From contig DATGHC010000030.1 of assembly GCA_035308165.1 (NCBI GenBank), positions 1 to 64,000 on the forward strand: 64,000 bases of DNA, read 5' to 3'. The first letter of the stretch is position 1. Every line of letters starts with the position of its first letter. This stretch comes from DASTCZ01 sp035308165 (lineage in GTDB: Bacteria > Acidobacteriota > Terriglobia > Acidiferrales > UBA7541). Below, one piece after another: positions 55,775 to 64,000 of this stretch. The position numbers were made by a program, and so were the translations under genes. Below the pieces are notes generated by a model. The model was not told the DNA's origin. It saw nothing but the letters and a program-made list of their open reading frames with translations, and did no database searches.

Positions 55775-58750
55775 CTACCTCAGTTGAGTGTATTCAGCTT
55801 TCGCTTGTTTCAAGATCGGGACATCCGGGTCGGCATCTTTCCACATCGCAAGGAAATCCTGGTAGGCCTTTCGCGCGCCCGCGACGTCGCCGGTCAATAC
55901 ACGCGCTCGCGCCATGCCCAGGTGCGCCAATGGCTCTGTTACTGACGATCTGACTACGCCGGGGTGATCCAACAGTTTTTGAAATTCCGTTGCGGCTTCC
56001 GCTCCCTTTTTCAGGCCCAGATATGCCAGTCCGCGAAGAAAAGCGGGATCCAGATTAGCGGCATTCCCCATTTCGTAAGGCGTGACAGATTGCAGCAAGT
56101 CGACTGCCCCGGCAAAATTTCCGTGGCTGTATTGCATTACGGCTTGCAAACTTGGCAGGAAAACGTTTTGGATAACCGTATCGTGCGGATAGCGCTTGGA
56201 CAGATCGTCGTGGATGGATTGCGCCCGGGCATTTTCCCCCAAAAGCGCGAACGCGGAGGATGCATTAACGTCAACAATTCGTGAGGTGGACATCCCCGTC
56301 GCCGCCAGTGCGTCCTGGCGTGCGTGCGAACTGTCGCCAAACAGCGCCTCCACCAGCGCCACTCCCGCATCCACGGAAGCAACCCGTTCCTTGTCCTGCG
56401 CGCCATGCGCGGCACTCAGGGATCGCATCGCCAATTCGCGAGCTCTATTCTCCTGACCGTAGAAGGCCGCCATATTGCTTTCCATACCGAGAACATTTGC
56501 TTCCTGGTCGGGCCGGGCGGCGAGCCAATCCAGATGCTGCTTCATCTCTGCCCCATTGTTTTGGCTCCAGCCCATATAAAACATATACGTATGGTAGTCC
56601 GGCGAATCCTTGTCGTTCGCGTATATTTTTTCGATCATGGAGCGGGCTTCGTCGAAGCGGCCATTTGTTATGTAGGAATTCATGAGTTGAGATGAAACGA
56701 GAATGCTTCCCGGCTGCAACCGGGATGCCTCCTGGTAGGAGGCCAGAGCCTTGCTGAGCTGCCCGATTTCGTCGTAGATGATTCCCGAATTCAAATCAAT
56801 TGGGCCGGCATCCTTCGGATAGGTCTGCTTCCATAGGTCGTAAACTTGAATGGCCTTTTCCAAATCTCCGTTGAAGAATTGTTCGTAGTGAGAGGTGATG
56901 TAAAACTTCTCGCGGTCGCTCACGCGGTCGCGCAAGTCATAAGCCTTCTTGATGTTTTCCTTGGAAAGATCCGTCTTGCCCTGATTGCTGTACACGGTTC
57001 CGAGGCTGGCGTAGGCCATCGCAAAATTGGGGTCGAGAGTGGCCGCGCGCTGAAACAAGGGAAGCGCCCCATTGTTATCGCCCTTCTTAATCAGGGTCTC
57101 GCGGCCCATGGAGTAGGACTTCAGAGCTTCGAGCGAAGTGGTGGTAGCTTCTTCCAGAGGGCTGCTATATTTTTCGATAGAGCGCAGCGACTCTCCCAGT
57201 TTTCCCCTGATGCCGGAGGCCAACTTGGTAAGGGCGGGCAGGACGTGGTCCTTGTCGGCGGCCTGCGATTCCACGCTGGCAAGCGTCGCTCCGGTTCCGC
57301 AGTTCATGGCCTTTAAGATCAGGTTGTACTCGCTGCCGATTTGAGCAATGGAACCCTCGAGTGTCGCGACGCTTCCGGTCCGGGTGCAGATCTGCCGAGC
57401 CACGTCGTCCGTGATTTTCGTCATGGCCGGCACACCCATTAAGCTCAACGTGCCGGTGATTTGCTGGTCGGACAAGATGTTGAGGTAAGGGGATTGTTCC
57501 AACTGGACAGCCAGTCCTTGCCGGAGGGTGCCGTCAAACACGGTATCGCCGGTAGTGTTCGAAAAGTCAGCGATGACCACAGAATCTTTTTCGGTCAGGA
57601 CCGGCGCGCTGTGCGCGTAGAAATAGCCTCCCAGACCAATAGCGACCACCACAAGGGCTCCGATGGGAGCCCAAAGCTTCAGCCCCAACCGCGCGCGGGG
57701 AACGGCTCTCGTAGAGCCGGATTCGCTGGCGGACATCCGCCACGATTCGAATGCCGGCTCGCTTCCTGAACGATGTGTCGCGGCGTTTGATCGTGCGCCT
57801 GTGGCTGCAACTGTTGTTTCCGCGGAACCGACCCCGGAGGCGACGGTTTCACTCGTGGTCGTACGAATACTTCGCGAGGAATCTGTTTCACGCTTCAGGC
57901 GCTTCAGGTCGCTGCGAACGTCCGCGGCGCTCTGGTAGCGCATCTCCGGATCTTTTTCGAGTAACTTATTTATGGTGCGCTCGAGCTCGGCGGGGAGTTC
58001 CTGATTCAGCCGCACCGGCGCGGTTTGCGCTTTGTGAAGAATGGAATCAAAAATTGCGGCGGTAGTGGCGCCGGAAAAAGGAAGCGCACCCGTGGCCATC
58101 TGGTAGAGCACCACTCCAAACGAAAAAAGATCGGTCCGCGAATCGAGCGGTTTGCCCAGGGCCTGTTCCGGCGACATGTAGGCAACCGTTCCCACAGCGG
58201 TTCCCGGGCTGGTGAGATGGTCTTGAGTGACGGTTTCCACCACCGTCGCATCGGACATCGGCTCCGGCTGCCGGGAGCCGCCGGTCTGCTTGGCCAAGCC
58301 AAAATCGAGGAGCTTGGCATGATTTCTTGAAGTAACAAAAATATTTGCCGGTTTGATGTCGCGGTGAATGATGCCCTTGGCATGCGCGGCGTCCAGGGCA
58401 TCGGCAATTTCCATGCCGAGGTCGAGAATTTGATCCAATTCCAACGGACGATTGCCGATCAAATGCTTAAGGGTCGAACCCTCGAGAAACTGCATGGCGA
58501 TGAAGGGCTTGCCATCATATTCAGAGATTTCGTAAATGGTGCAGATGTTTGGGTGATCGAGCGCAGACGCTGATTTGGCCTCACGCTCAAAGCGCTCCAG
58601 CGAATTGGGATCACTGGCCAGATCCTCGGGCAGGAATTTCAGCGCGACGAAACGGTCCAGGCGCGTATCCTGCGCCTTGTAAACAACACCCATCCCACCG
58701 TCGCCCAGACGGGCAATCACTCGATAATGGCCTATCTCTTTTCCAATCAT
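55775..58750 (-). CDS. Membrane Ser/Thr protein kinase with TolB-like region and TPRs
   Basis: 991 residues. Cytoplasmic PknB-type kinase, 1-280: GDGGMGVVYKAQD, catalytic Lys38, IIHRDIKPANIFV (about 125-137), KLLDFGLAKQ, and TVAYMSPEQALGK. A linker of about 70 residues follows, then one membrane helix (about 355-380, WAPIGALVVVAIGLGGYFYA). Outside: a TolB/FlgO-like segment (VIADFSNTTGDTVFDGTLRQ) and at least eight TPR-like helices from about 560 (NFAMAYASLGTVYSNQGKTD). The layout is widespread in acidobacteria. The external ligand and the kinase substrate are not known. It follows ntrX on the same strand by 47 bases with its own TATAAT box. Confidence 0.92.
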   Translation of the reverse strand: MIGKEIGHYRVIARLGDGGMGVVYKAQDTRLDRFVALKFLPEDLASDPNSLERFEREAKSASALDHPNICTIYEISEYDGKPFIAMQFLEGSTLKHLIGNRPLELDQILDLGMEIADALDAAHAKGIIHRDIKPANIFVTSRNHAKLLDFGLAKQTGGSRQPEPMSDATVVETVTQDHLTSPGTAVGTVAYMSPEQALGKPLDSRTDLFSFGVVLYQMATGALPFSGATTAAIFDSILHKAQTAPVRLNQELPAELERTINKLLEKDPEMRYQSAADVRSDLKRLKRETDSSRSIRTTTSETVASGVGSAETTVAATGARSNAATHRSGSEPAFESWRMSASESGSTRAVPRARLGLKLWAPIGALVVVAIGLGGYFYAHSAPVLTEKDSVVIADFSNTTGDTVFDGTLRQGLAVQLEQSPYLNILSDQQITGTLSLMGVPAMTKITDDVARQICTRTGSVATLEGSIAQIGSEYNLILKAMNCGTGATLASVESQAADKDHVLPALTKLASGIRGKLGESLRSIEKYSSPLEEATTTSLEALKSYSMGRETLIKKGDNNGALPLFQRAATLDPNFAMAYASLGTVYSNQGKTDLSKENIKKAYDLRDRVSDREKFYITSHYEQFFNGDLEKAIQVYDLWKQTYPKDAGPIDLNSGIIYDEIGQLSKALASYQEASRLQPGSILVSSQLMNSYITNGRFDEARSMIEKIYANDKDSPDYHTYMFYMGWSQNNGAEMKQHLDWLAARPDQEANVLGMESNMAAFYGQENRARELAMRSLSAAHGAQDKERVASVDAGVALVEALFGDSSHARQDALAATGMSTSRIVDVNASSAFALLGENARAQSIHDDLSKRYPHDTVIQNVFLPSLQAVMQYSHGNFAGAVDLLQSVTPYEMGNAANLDPAFLRGLAYLGLKKGAEAATEFQKLLDHPGVVRSSVTEPLAHLGMARARVLTGDVAGARKAYQDFLAMWKDADPDVPILKQAKAEYTQLR

Positions 58751-58770
58751 GCCAAGTGCGACTCGTGGGA

Positions 58771-58776
58771 ATTATA
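58771..58776 (-). promoter_or_regulatory. Consensus -10 box before the Ser/Thr kinase gene
   Basis: TATAAT on the minus strand (58776-58771), 20 bases before the kinase ATG at 58750 and inside the 47-base gap after ntrX. No matching -35 is obvious. It suggests that the kinase can be transcribed apart from ntrYX. Confidence 0.4.
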
Positions 58777-58797
58777 CGGGAAAAAGAGGCCAAATCC

Positions 58798-60150
58798 CTA
58801 TGCTTCCGCGGTCGAAATGCCCAGGGATTTCATTTTTCTGTAGAGGTGGCTCCGTTCCAATCCCAAGGCTTCCGCGGTTCGTGTCATGTTCCACTGATTC
58901 TCTTCCAGCTTCCGCAAAATGAAATCACGCTCGTAAGCGGCCCTGGCGTCGTGGAGTGAGGCGTGCGGCTGCTGGGCATTGCGCGAACCGCGATAAAGCT
59001 CGGGCGGCAGGTGGTGGGGCTCGATTCGTTGTTGAGGACAGACGATCACCAACCGTTCGATCAGGTTGCGCAGCTCGCGGACGTTTCCGGGCCAGGAATA
59101 GCGCATGAGCACATCCATGGCGGCTTCGCTCAGTTCGCGCGGGCGCTTGCCGTAAGCGGCGCTGAATTCCGCCAGATACCGGCGCGCGAACAAGGGAATA
59201 TCTTCGGCGCGCTCGCGGAGAGCAGGAACGTAAAAGGGAATTACGTTCAACCGATAAAACAAATCTTCACGGAATGTGCCTCGAGAAATTTCTTCCTCGA
59301 GCTTCTTGTTGGTCGCGGCGATCACGCGGACGTCAACGGTGATAGCCGTATTGGAGCCAACCGGTTCGAACCGCTGCTCCTCCAGCACGCGCAAAACCTT
59401 GGCCTGGGTCTTCAAGCTCATGTCGCCAACTTCGTCGAGGAAAAGTGTGCCGGTATCGGCCTTCTGGAACTTTCCAATCTTGTCGTCGGTGGCGCCCGTG
59501 AAACTGCCTTTGACGTGCCCAAACAATTCGGATTCGATCAGCTCGTCGGGGATCGCGGCGCAGTTGACTTCAACGAAGGGCTGCGATCGTCGCAGGCTCG
59601 CAGCGTGAAGTCCGCGCGCGACGACTTCTTTCCCGGTGCCGCTTTCACCAAATATCAGGACGCGCCCGTTGGTCGGGGCAGTCAAAACGATTTGCTGGCG
59701 AAGGGCTTTGAGCGGCATGCTTTCGCCGATAATTTCGTAGCGCTGCTCCAGTTCCGCGCGGAGGCGGCGGTTTTCTTCTTCGAGACGCAAATACTCAAGC
59801 GCGTTTTTGACTACCAGACCGATTTTTTCGAGAGACAGCGGTTTTTCCACGAAGTCGAATGCGCCAAGTTTCGTTGCACGCACCGCAGACTCGATATTGC
59901 CGTGCCCGGAAATCATCACCACCATAGGGGCGGGGTCGTTTTCGCGCAGGCGGCGCAAAGTTTCCATGCCGTCGATTCCGGGCAGCCAAATGTCGAGCAG
60001 GACGACATCCACGGGTTTGCGTTCGACTGATTCAAGACATGCTTCGCCGGAGGCGACGGCGTCCACTTCATAGCCGTCTTCCTGCAGCGCCGATCGGAGG
60101 GATTGGCGGATGCCCGTTTCGTCGTCCACGATGAGAATGGTTGGCGGCAT
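58798..60150 (-). CDS. ntrX: NtrC-family sigma-54-dependent response regulator (NtrX-like)
   Basis: 450 residues. The receiver domain (1-118) has Asp53 (VDVVLLDIWLPGIDG). The AAA+ domain (about 140-375) has Walker A GESGTGKE, the sigma-54 loop as GSFTGA (usual GAFTGA; about 213-218), Walker B GTLFLDEVGDM, and RRYLAEFSAAYGKRP with the YSWPGNVRELRNLIERL sensor II. The C-terminal Fis-type HTH is at about 415-448 (NQWNMTRTAEALGLERSHLY). The receiver sequence and the pairing with a long NtrY-like kinase support NtrX. It activates sigma-54 promoters in nitrogen, redox or envelope responses; targets are not visible here. Confidence 0.92.
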   Translation of the reverse strand: MPPTILIVDDETGIRQSLRSALQEDGYEVDAVASGEACLESVERKPVDVVLLDIWLPGIDGMETLRRLRENDPAPMVVMISGHGNIESAVRATKLGAFDFVEKPLSLEKIGLVVKNALEYLRLEEENRRLRAELEQRYEIIGESMPLKALRQQIVLTAPTNGRVLIFGESGTGKEVVARGLHAASLRRSQPFVEVNCAAIPDELIESELFGHVKGSFTGATDDKIGKFQKADTGTLFLDEVGDMSLKTQAKVLRVLEEQRFEPVGSNTAITVDVRVIAATNKKLEEEISRGTFREDLFYRLNVIPFYVPALRERAEDIPLFARRYLAEFSAAYGKRPRELSEAAMDVLMRYSWPGNVRELRNLIERLVIVCPQQRIEPHHLPPELYRGSRNAQQPHASLHDARAAYERDFILRKLEENQWNMTRTAEALGLERSHLYRKMKSLGISTAEA

Positions 60151-60161
60151 ATGGTTCGGAA

Positions 60162-62354
60162 TCAGGGAACCCGTGAGGCCTCCGAAGCAACCGGCGCGGC
60201 AGTTAGTTCTGTGGCCGGAATTCGAAGAATAAATCGCGAACCGACGGGCAGATTATCCTCGACCCGGAGGGTGCCGTTGTGTTCGGCAGCGACTCGCGCC
60301 GCGATAGCCAGGCCCAGGCCTGTCCCACGATCTTTGGTGGAAAAGTGCGGGAGGAATAGTTTGTCCTTGTCGTCCGGAGAAATTCCACAACCGGTGTCGG
60401 CAACGACAATTTCAAGCGCGTCACCGCTTCCCGTGCGCCGAGTGGAGAGCTGCAACTCTTTCACCGGCGAACTTTCTAGGGCCTCGGCGGCGTTATCAAT
60501 CAGATTGACGACCACTCCGCGGAGCAGCTCGCCATCCGCTTTGATGGGCGGCAGCTCTCGCGAAAAATCCGTGCGCACGGTGATGCCCTCGAGCCTGCCC
60601 CGAAAAACATCCAGGGCCTGGTGAACGATGGAGTTGGCATCAGCAACCGCCAGCCGCGCCTGCGGAAAGCGCACGAACCTGGAAAACTCATCCACCAGGG
60701 ACTTCAGGGACTCCACTTCGCGGCCGATTGAAGTCGCACATTCGCTGACCAGGTTCTCCAGGCCGGTATCACGCGATGTCTCGGACGATTCGCCGGTTTT
60801 GCGCGAGACATAGCGGGCCAGGCGATCGGCAGAAAGCTGGATGGGCGTGAGCGGGTTCTTTATTTCGTGCGCGATGCGCTGAGCGACTTCCTGCCAGGCG
60901 GCCAGCTTTTGCGCGCGCAACAGATCGGTCAGGTCGTCAACCACCACCAGGTAACCGGTGTTGGCGCTGCCCGTTCCCAGGGCGCTGACGGTCACGGCCG
61001 CGTGCATCACGCGCCCGGCCATGCGCAATTCCATGGCTCTCGAAACCGCGCCCAGACGCTGCGATCTCCGGAGCAGGGCTTGAAAATCACGGGCGGCCTG
61101 CTCTCCGACGATTTCCGGCAGCACCTTTGCAGACCGCGCCTGTTCGCCAAAGATTCTCGCCGCGGAGCTGTTCACGCGCAAGACGTTTCCGGCGGCATCC
61201 ACGGAAATCACACCCGTGGGAATATTTTCGAGCACGGTTTCCAGAAGTTTTCGCCTGCTTTCAATTTCCTGAAGCGCCTGTTGCAAACTGCGCGTGAACT
61301 CGTTGATTTGGCGGCGGCTGTCAAAAAGCTGAGCAGTCATTACATTGAACGAATTTACAAGCGAACCCAACTCATCCTGCGCTTGAGTTTCCACGCGATA
61401 ATCGAAATCGCCCTTTGAAACTGCACGTGTTCCGTCAGCCAAAGCCTGAATAGGGACGGTAACCTGGTTGGACAGATAAAGGGCGATCCAGGTTACCGCG
61501 AACATGAGCATGACTGTGAAGAGCGCTAGCGCCAAAAGCAATTGGGTCTTCAAAGCGCGGTAGTGTTGGGATTCGGATGTGTAGATTTCAAGTTGATGAT
61601 TGATGCGCTCGGGGCGGTCGATGACGTTTGGTGTGGTCCGGCGCAAAACGATTACGGAACCGTCCGCCAAAGGGGCGCGTCCGATCGTGGAATAAACGTC
61701 TCCTATTTTCCAAATTTCAGCACCGCTGGGAAGGGTCTTGTCCAGAGATCCTGGAGCCCCTTGCGGTGTTGGAAAAGATGCCGCGGACTGAATCACTCGG
61801 CCGTTCGAATCCAGCAACAGGATTCCATCTACTCCGGGCATGAACCTGTCGAGCAACTCCTTAACTGCTTCCTGGGACTGATTGGCCCCCAATTGCTGAG
61901 CGGCGATACCAGCATAGGCGTTCAGACGTTCGCGCTCACGGCCCCCGAGATCGTTGACCAGGTCAACGCTCTCCTTCGCAGCTTGTTCCACGCTCTGCGG
62001 AAACCAGCGACTCAGAGAGTGGTTCAGCAGGGCGTAACTGCTGAAAAACATGAAGAGCACGGGGAGCAAAGAAATCGCCATGGCTCCCAAAACCATTTTC
62101 GTCTTGAAGCGGACACCAAGCTGGCCTCTGCGGCGCTCGGCCCACAATCTTAAGAGGCTCCGGCCAAGAACCAAACTGAATATGATGAGCGCCGCGACGA
62201 TGAATACCGTGAGCGCGAAAAATACAAATGCATCCGTCCACTGGCCGGCATTGGGAAATACGTCGAACGATCCCAGAGTAATTACAGCGGCAAGAAGAAA
62301 CGTGACCAGCAATCCGGAAATCCACAACCAAACTCGAGAGGGGCGCCGAGTCAT
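60162..62354 (-). CDS. ntrY: NtrY-like membrane sensor histidine kinase
   Basis: 730 residues. Three N-terminal hydrophobic segments (about 8-30, 40-66 and 85-112) precede a periplasmic sensor region of about 170 residues, another helix near 285, a HAMP domain (NQVTVPIQALADGTRAVSKGD), a PAS domain at about 380-480 (ETVLENIPTGVISVDAAGNV), then the phospho-His at about 496 in RIAHEIKNPLTPIQLSADRL and the ATPase with NLIDNAAEAL, DTGCGISPDDKDKLF and GTGLGLAIAARVAAEH. This is the NtrY layout. It should pass phosphate to the NtrX encoded 11 bases downstream. Its ATG overlaps the stop of the preceding endonuclease III homologue by four bases. Confidence 0.92.
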   Translation of the reverse strand: MTRRPSRVWLWISGLLVTFLLAAVITLGSFDVFPNAGQWTDAFVFFALTVFIVAALIIFSLVLGRSLLRLWAERRRGQLGVRFKTKMVLGAMAISLLPVLFMFFSSYALLNHSLSRWFPQSVEQAAKESVDLVNDLGGRERERLNAYAGIAAQQLGANQSQEAVKELLDRFMPGVDGILLLDSNGRVIQSAASFPTPQGAPGSLDKTLPSGAEIWKIGDVYSTIGRAPLADGSVIVLRRTTPNVIDRPERINHQLEIYTSESQHYRALKTQLLLALALFTVMLMFAVTWIALYLSNQVTVPIQALADGTRAVSKGDFDYRVETQAQDELGSLVNSFNVMTAQLFDSRRQINEFTRSLQQALQEIESRRKLLETVLENIPTGVISVDAAGNVLRVNSSAARIFGEQARSAKVLPEIVGEQAARDFQALLRRSQRLGAVSRAMELRMAGRVMHAAVTVSALGTGSANTGYLVVVDDLTDLLRAQKLAAWQEVAQRIAHEIKNPLTPIQLSADRLARYVSRKTGESSETSRDTGLENLVSECATSIGREVESLKSLVDEFSRFVRFPQARLAVADANSIVHQALDVFRGRLEGITVRTDFSRELPPIKADGELLRGVVVNLIDNAAEALESSPVKELQLSTRRTGSGDALEIVVADTGCGISPDDKDKLFLPHFSTKDRGTGLGLAIAARVAAEHNGTLRVEDNLPVGSRFILRIPATELTAAPVASEASRVP

Positions 62355-63112
62355 GGGTTCGCCTCAACGGAGAGGATCGCACCTGGAGGCAGAAACTTGC
62401 CCAACGGACATTCGGCGCAGAGCGGTTTCTTCGTACGGCACCATTTCTTTCCGGTATTTACGATGAGCGCGTGGTATTCGTTGTAGAGCTTCGCGTCCTG
62501 CGGTAATCGGTCTTCAAACATGGCTCGTATCTCATCATAATCCTCTTTGCCGTTCGAGAGGCCATGCCTGGCAAGGATTCTGCGAGTGTAGGCGTCCACC
62601 ACAAAGATCCGATGCAGTCCTGCGTAAAGCAAAATAGAGTCTGCCGTCTCCGGTCCAATGCCGTGTACGGCAAGAAGTTTCTGCCGCAGGAGTTCCGTTG
62701 GCGTGGCAAACATGCGTTTCAGGGAGCCGCCGTATTCACTCTGTAGAAAGTGGACAAAGGCCTTCAGCTTTCTGGCCTTTTGCCGGAAGTATCCCGAGGA
62801 GCGCACCATGTTCCCCAACCGTCGAGGGGAAATTTGTTTGATCGCCCGGATGCTCAAGAGCCGCTCGCGTCTTAGATTGGCAATTGCTCGTTCGACATTA
62901 GTCCAGGCCGTGTTTTGGGTCAGGATCGCTCCAACGATTACCTCGAATGGGCTTCCTGCGGGCCACCAGTGCATAGGCCCAAGGGCTTCGCTCATCGCCA
63001 GATAGTATTCCACCAGTTTCCTACCCCGGTCGGCTCCATCCCATTGAAGGCTCGGGGATTGAGAAGACTGCGGCAGTGGAAACAATTTTCTAGTTGGCTT
63101 TGCAGCTTGCAT
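62351..63112 (-). CDS. Endonuclease III-like DNA glycosylase (HhH-GPD)
   Basis: 253 residues. The HhH-GPD superfamily core is at about 55-215: VGAILTQNTAWTNVERAI, helix-hairpin-helix LLAVHGIGPETADSILLYA (about 147-165), and catalytic Asp173 in VVDAYTRRILARHG. At the position of the lyase Lys of EndoIII (GxGxKTA) there is Glu155, so a bifunctional beta-lyase is not expected; monofunctional base removal is more likely. The C-terminal iron-sulfur loop has Cys225, 232 and 235 but no fourth Cys about six residues later, so the 4Fe-4S cluster may be lost. The target lesion is unknown. First gene of an nth-like/ntrY/ntrX run; its stop overlaps ntrY. Confidence 0.85.
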   Translation of the reverse strand: MQAAKPTRKLFPLPQSSQSPSLQWDGADRGRKLVEYYLAMSEALGPMHWWPAGSPFEVIVGAILTQNTAWTNVERAIANLRRERLLSIRAIKQISPRRLGNMVRSSGYFRQKARKLKAFVHFLQSEYGGSLKRMFATPTELLRQKLLAVHGIGPETADSILLYAGLHRIFVVDAYTRRILARHGLSNGKEDYDEIRAMFEDRLPQDAKLYNEYHALIVNTGKKWCRTKKPLCAECPLGKFLPPGAILSVEANP

Positions 63113-63189
63113 TCAAAACGAAGATAGCGACCCATACCCGTCGAGTCAAGGCAAGGGCTGCCGCGACAAGGACATATGGTATTCCGCCA

Positions 63190-63211
63190 CACCTGTCCCT
63201 TAGGACAGGTG
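63190..63211. promoter_or_regulatory. Perfect 9-base-pair palindromic hairpin between the nth-like gene and pilB
   Basis: CACCTGTCC-CTTA-GGACAGGTG lies in the 195-base divergent gap. No T tract follows on either strand, and it sits about 97 bases before pilB and 78 before the nth-like start, so it reads more as an operator or mRNA leader hairpin than a terminator. Confidence 0.4.
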
Positions 63212-63307
63212 CTTCTTGATTCCACAAAATGGTTCAATTTGTTTCAGGCATGTTCTCAGGCGAGTGCCTATTTTTCTGTCTCGACATGTCTTTCAGGAGT
63301 TCGACGA

Positions 63308-64000
63308 ATGTCGGCCCGGCTCGGCGAAATCTTAATTAAAGAGAGCTTGATCACTGCGGATCAGCTCAAACAGGCGCTGGAGCACCAGAAGAAGAATGGT
63401 GGACGCCTGGGAACCACCCTGATGAAACTGGGTTTCGTCAAAGATGACGAAATCACGCAGGTCCTTTCCCGCCAGTATGGCGTCCCCTCCATCAATCTGA
63501 AATATTACGAAGTGGATTCTTCCGTAATCAAATTAATTCCCCAGGAAACCGCGGTGCGCTACCAAGTGGTGCCGCTGTCGCGCGTTGGGGCCACTTTGAC
63601 GATCGCGATGACCGATCCGACCAATGTTTTCGCCATGGACGACATCAAGTTCATGACCGGATTCACTGTGGAGCCGGTGGTAGCGTCGGAAACCGATATT
63701 AATGAAGCCATCCAGAAGTTTTATGGCGATGTCTCCAGCGTGGATGAGCTCAGCAAGGTAATGAAGGATTTGACGGCGGAAGAAGCCGCAGATTTGGAAA
63801 TTGCGAGTGAAGAAGAAGAGTTGGACGCCGCTTCGTTGGAACGCGCGGCGGAAGAGGCGCCGATCATCAAGCTGGTGAACTTAATCTTGACGGACGCCGT
63901 GAAGCGGGGTGCCAGCGACATTCACGTTGAGCCTTATGAGAAAGAGCTTCGGGTACGGCTACGCATTGACGGCATTCTGCAAAATGTAATGTCACCTCCA
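63308..64000 (+). CDS. pilB: Type IV pilus assembly ATPase PilB, cut by right window edge
   Basis: 231 codons are present, open to the last base. ATG 63308 with AGGAG about eight bases before. The N-terminal MshEN/GspE-II domain (about 1-140) has LGEILIKESLITADQLKQAL, GGRLGTTLMKLGFVKDDEI, LSRQYGVPSINLKYYEVD and TIAMTDPTNVFAMDDIKFMT. The catalytic domain then begins: APIIKLVNLILTDAVKRGAS, DIHVEPYEKELRVRLRIDG. The Walker boxes lie beyond the edge. MshEN domains of some PilB proteins bind c-di-GMP. It would power pilus extension; other pil genes should follow. Confidence 0.93.
   Translation, partial: MSARLGEILIKESLITADQLKQALEHQKKNGGRLGTTLMKLGFVKDDEITQVLSRQYGVPSINLKYYEVDSSVIKLIPQETAVRYQVVPLSRVGATLTIAMTDPTNVFAMDDIKFMTGFTVEPVVASETDINEAIQKFYGDVSSVDELSKVMKDLTAEEAADLEIASEEEELDAASLERAAEEAPIIKLVNLILTDAVKRGASDIHVEPYEKELRVRLRIDGILQNVMSPP

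Noticed and set aside
58963..60030. 355-codon plus-strand frame opposite ntrX
   Set aside because: Shadow frame; the NtrX domains on the other strand account for the sequence.
63259..63275. AGGC-GAGT-GCCT followed by ATTTTTCT upstream of pilB
   Set aside because: Terminator-like on the plus strand, but the stem has only four pairs and no plus-strand gene lies upstream to be terminated.
1..64000. CRISPR arrays, IS elements, phage genes, rRNA operons
   Set aside because: Looked for regularly spaced repeats, transposase or integrase motifs and rRNA segments on both strands and saw none. The only tRNA found is tRNA-Leu at 9720.

Overview
The window looks like a chromosomal stretch of a GC-rich, Gram-negative-type bacterium, most likely an acidobacterium (Acidobacteriota). 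This assignment is inferred from gene content, not from a search. Supporting features are a very long Ser/Thr kinase fused to a TolB-like region and TPRs, a fused MFS/spermidine-synthase-like protein, an Mla-type MCE transporter, LptE, an NtrYX pair next to an endonuclease III homologue, and PilB. Most of the window is ordinary core genome in short operons. There is no CRISPR array, prophage, rRNA operon or recognisable insertion sequence.

Layout. 0-5.2 kb (mostly minus strand): an ECF sigma factor with its zinc-finger anti-sigma factor (cut by the left edge), secreted or hypothetical proteins, a CapK/PaaK-like adenylate-forming enzyme and a DUF1801 protein. 5.3-8.2 kb: mlaEFD lipid-transport operon. 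8.3-15.2 kb: an MgtC/DUF4010 membrane protein, tRNA-Leu(CAA), an outer-membrane beta-barrel, the fused MFS/spermidine-synthase protein, a PepSY-like protein and a YVTN beta-propeller. 15.4-23.2 kb: a two-component system directly followed by a complete tripartite RND efflux system (TolC, adaptor, pump), with a PmrA/QseB-type box in front. 23.3-26.8 kb: class A beta-lactamase-like protein, XRE regulator, secreted cyclophilin, geranylgeranyl-reductase-like flavoprotein.

26.9-30.2 kb is the only accessory-looking stretch: gene-poor, visibly more AT-rich in places, with three orphan genes. Each of the three has a conserved GGTGGTATCATC-type element upstream in the same orientation; a fourth copy lies before the orphan gene at 2.2 kb. 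This element is my best candidate for something undescribed. It may be a promoter class (it contains an extended -10, TGGTATCAT) or a regulator site.

30.3-41.5 kb: mfd, a SurA-like chaperone, a YhaM-like nuclease, BlaI-like regulator, dusB and PilZ in one run; rsmI and fmdB divergent from an inverted-repeat promoter; galU and tsaD divergent. 41.6-45.2 kb: hydantoinase/oxoprolinase hyuA-hyuB. 45.3-51.2 kb: carD, tsaB-rimI, a DUF465 protein, psd-pssA (phosphatidylethanolamine synthesis), lptE, holA, rpsT. 51.3-55.8 kb: a VOC protein, then the phoH-ybeY-corC-era cluster. 55.8-63.1 kb (minus): Ser/Thr kinase, NtrX, NtrY, endonuclease III homologue. 63.3 kb to the end: pilB, cut by the right edge.

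Several promoters of the form TTGACN-17 bp-TAnnnT can be read by eye (mlaE, galU, carD, rpsT), plus extended -10 types (tsaB, rsmI/fmdB). Four plausible intrinsic terminators serve minus-strand genes. Long antisense ORFs opposite conserved genes were treated as shadows and left out.
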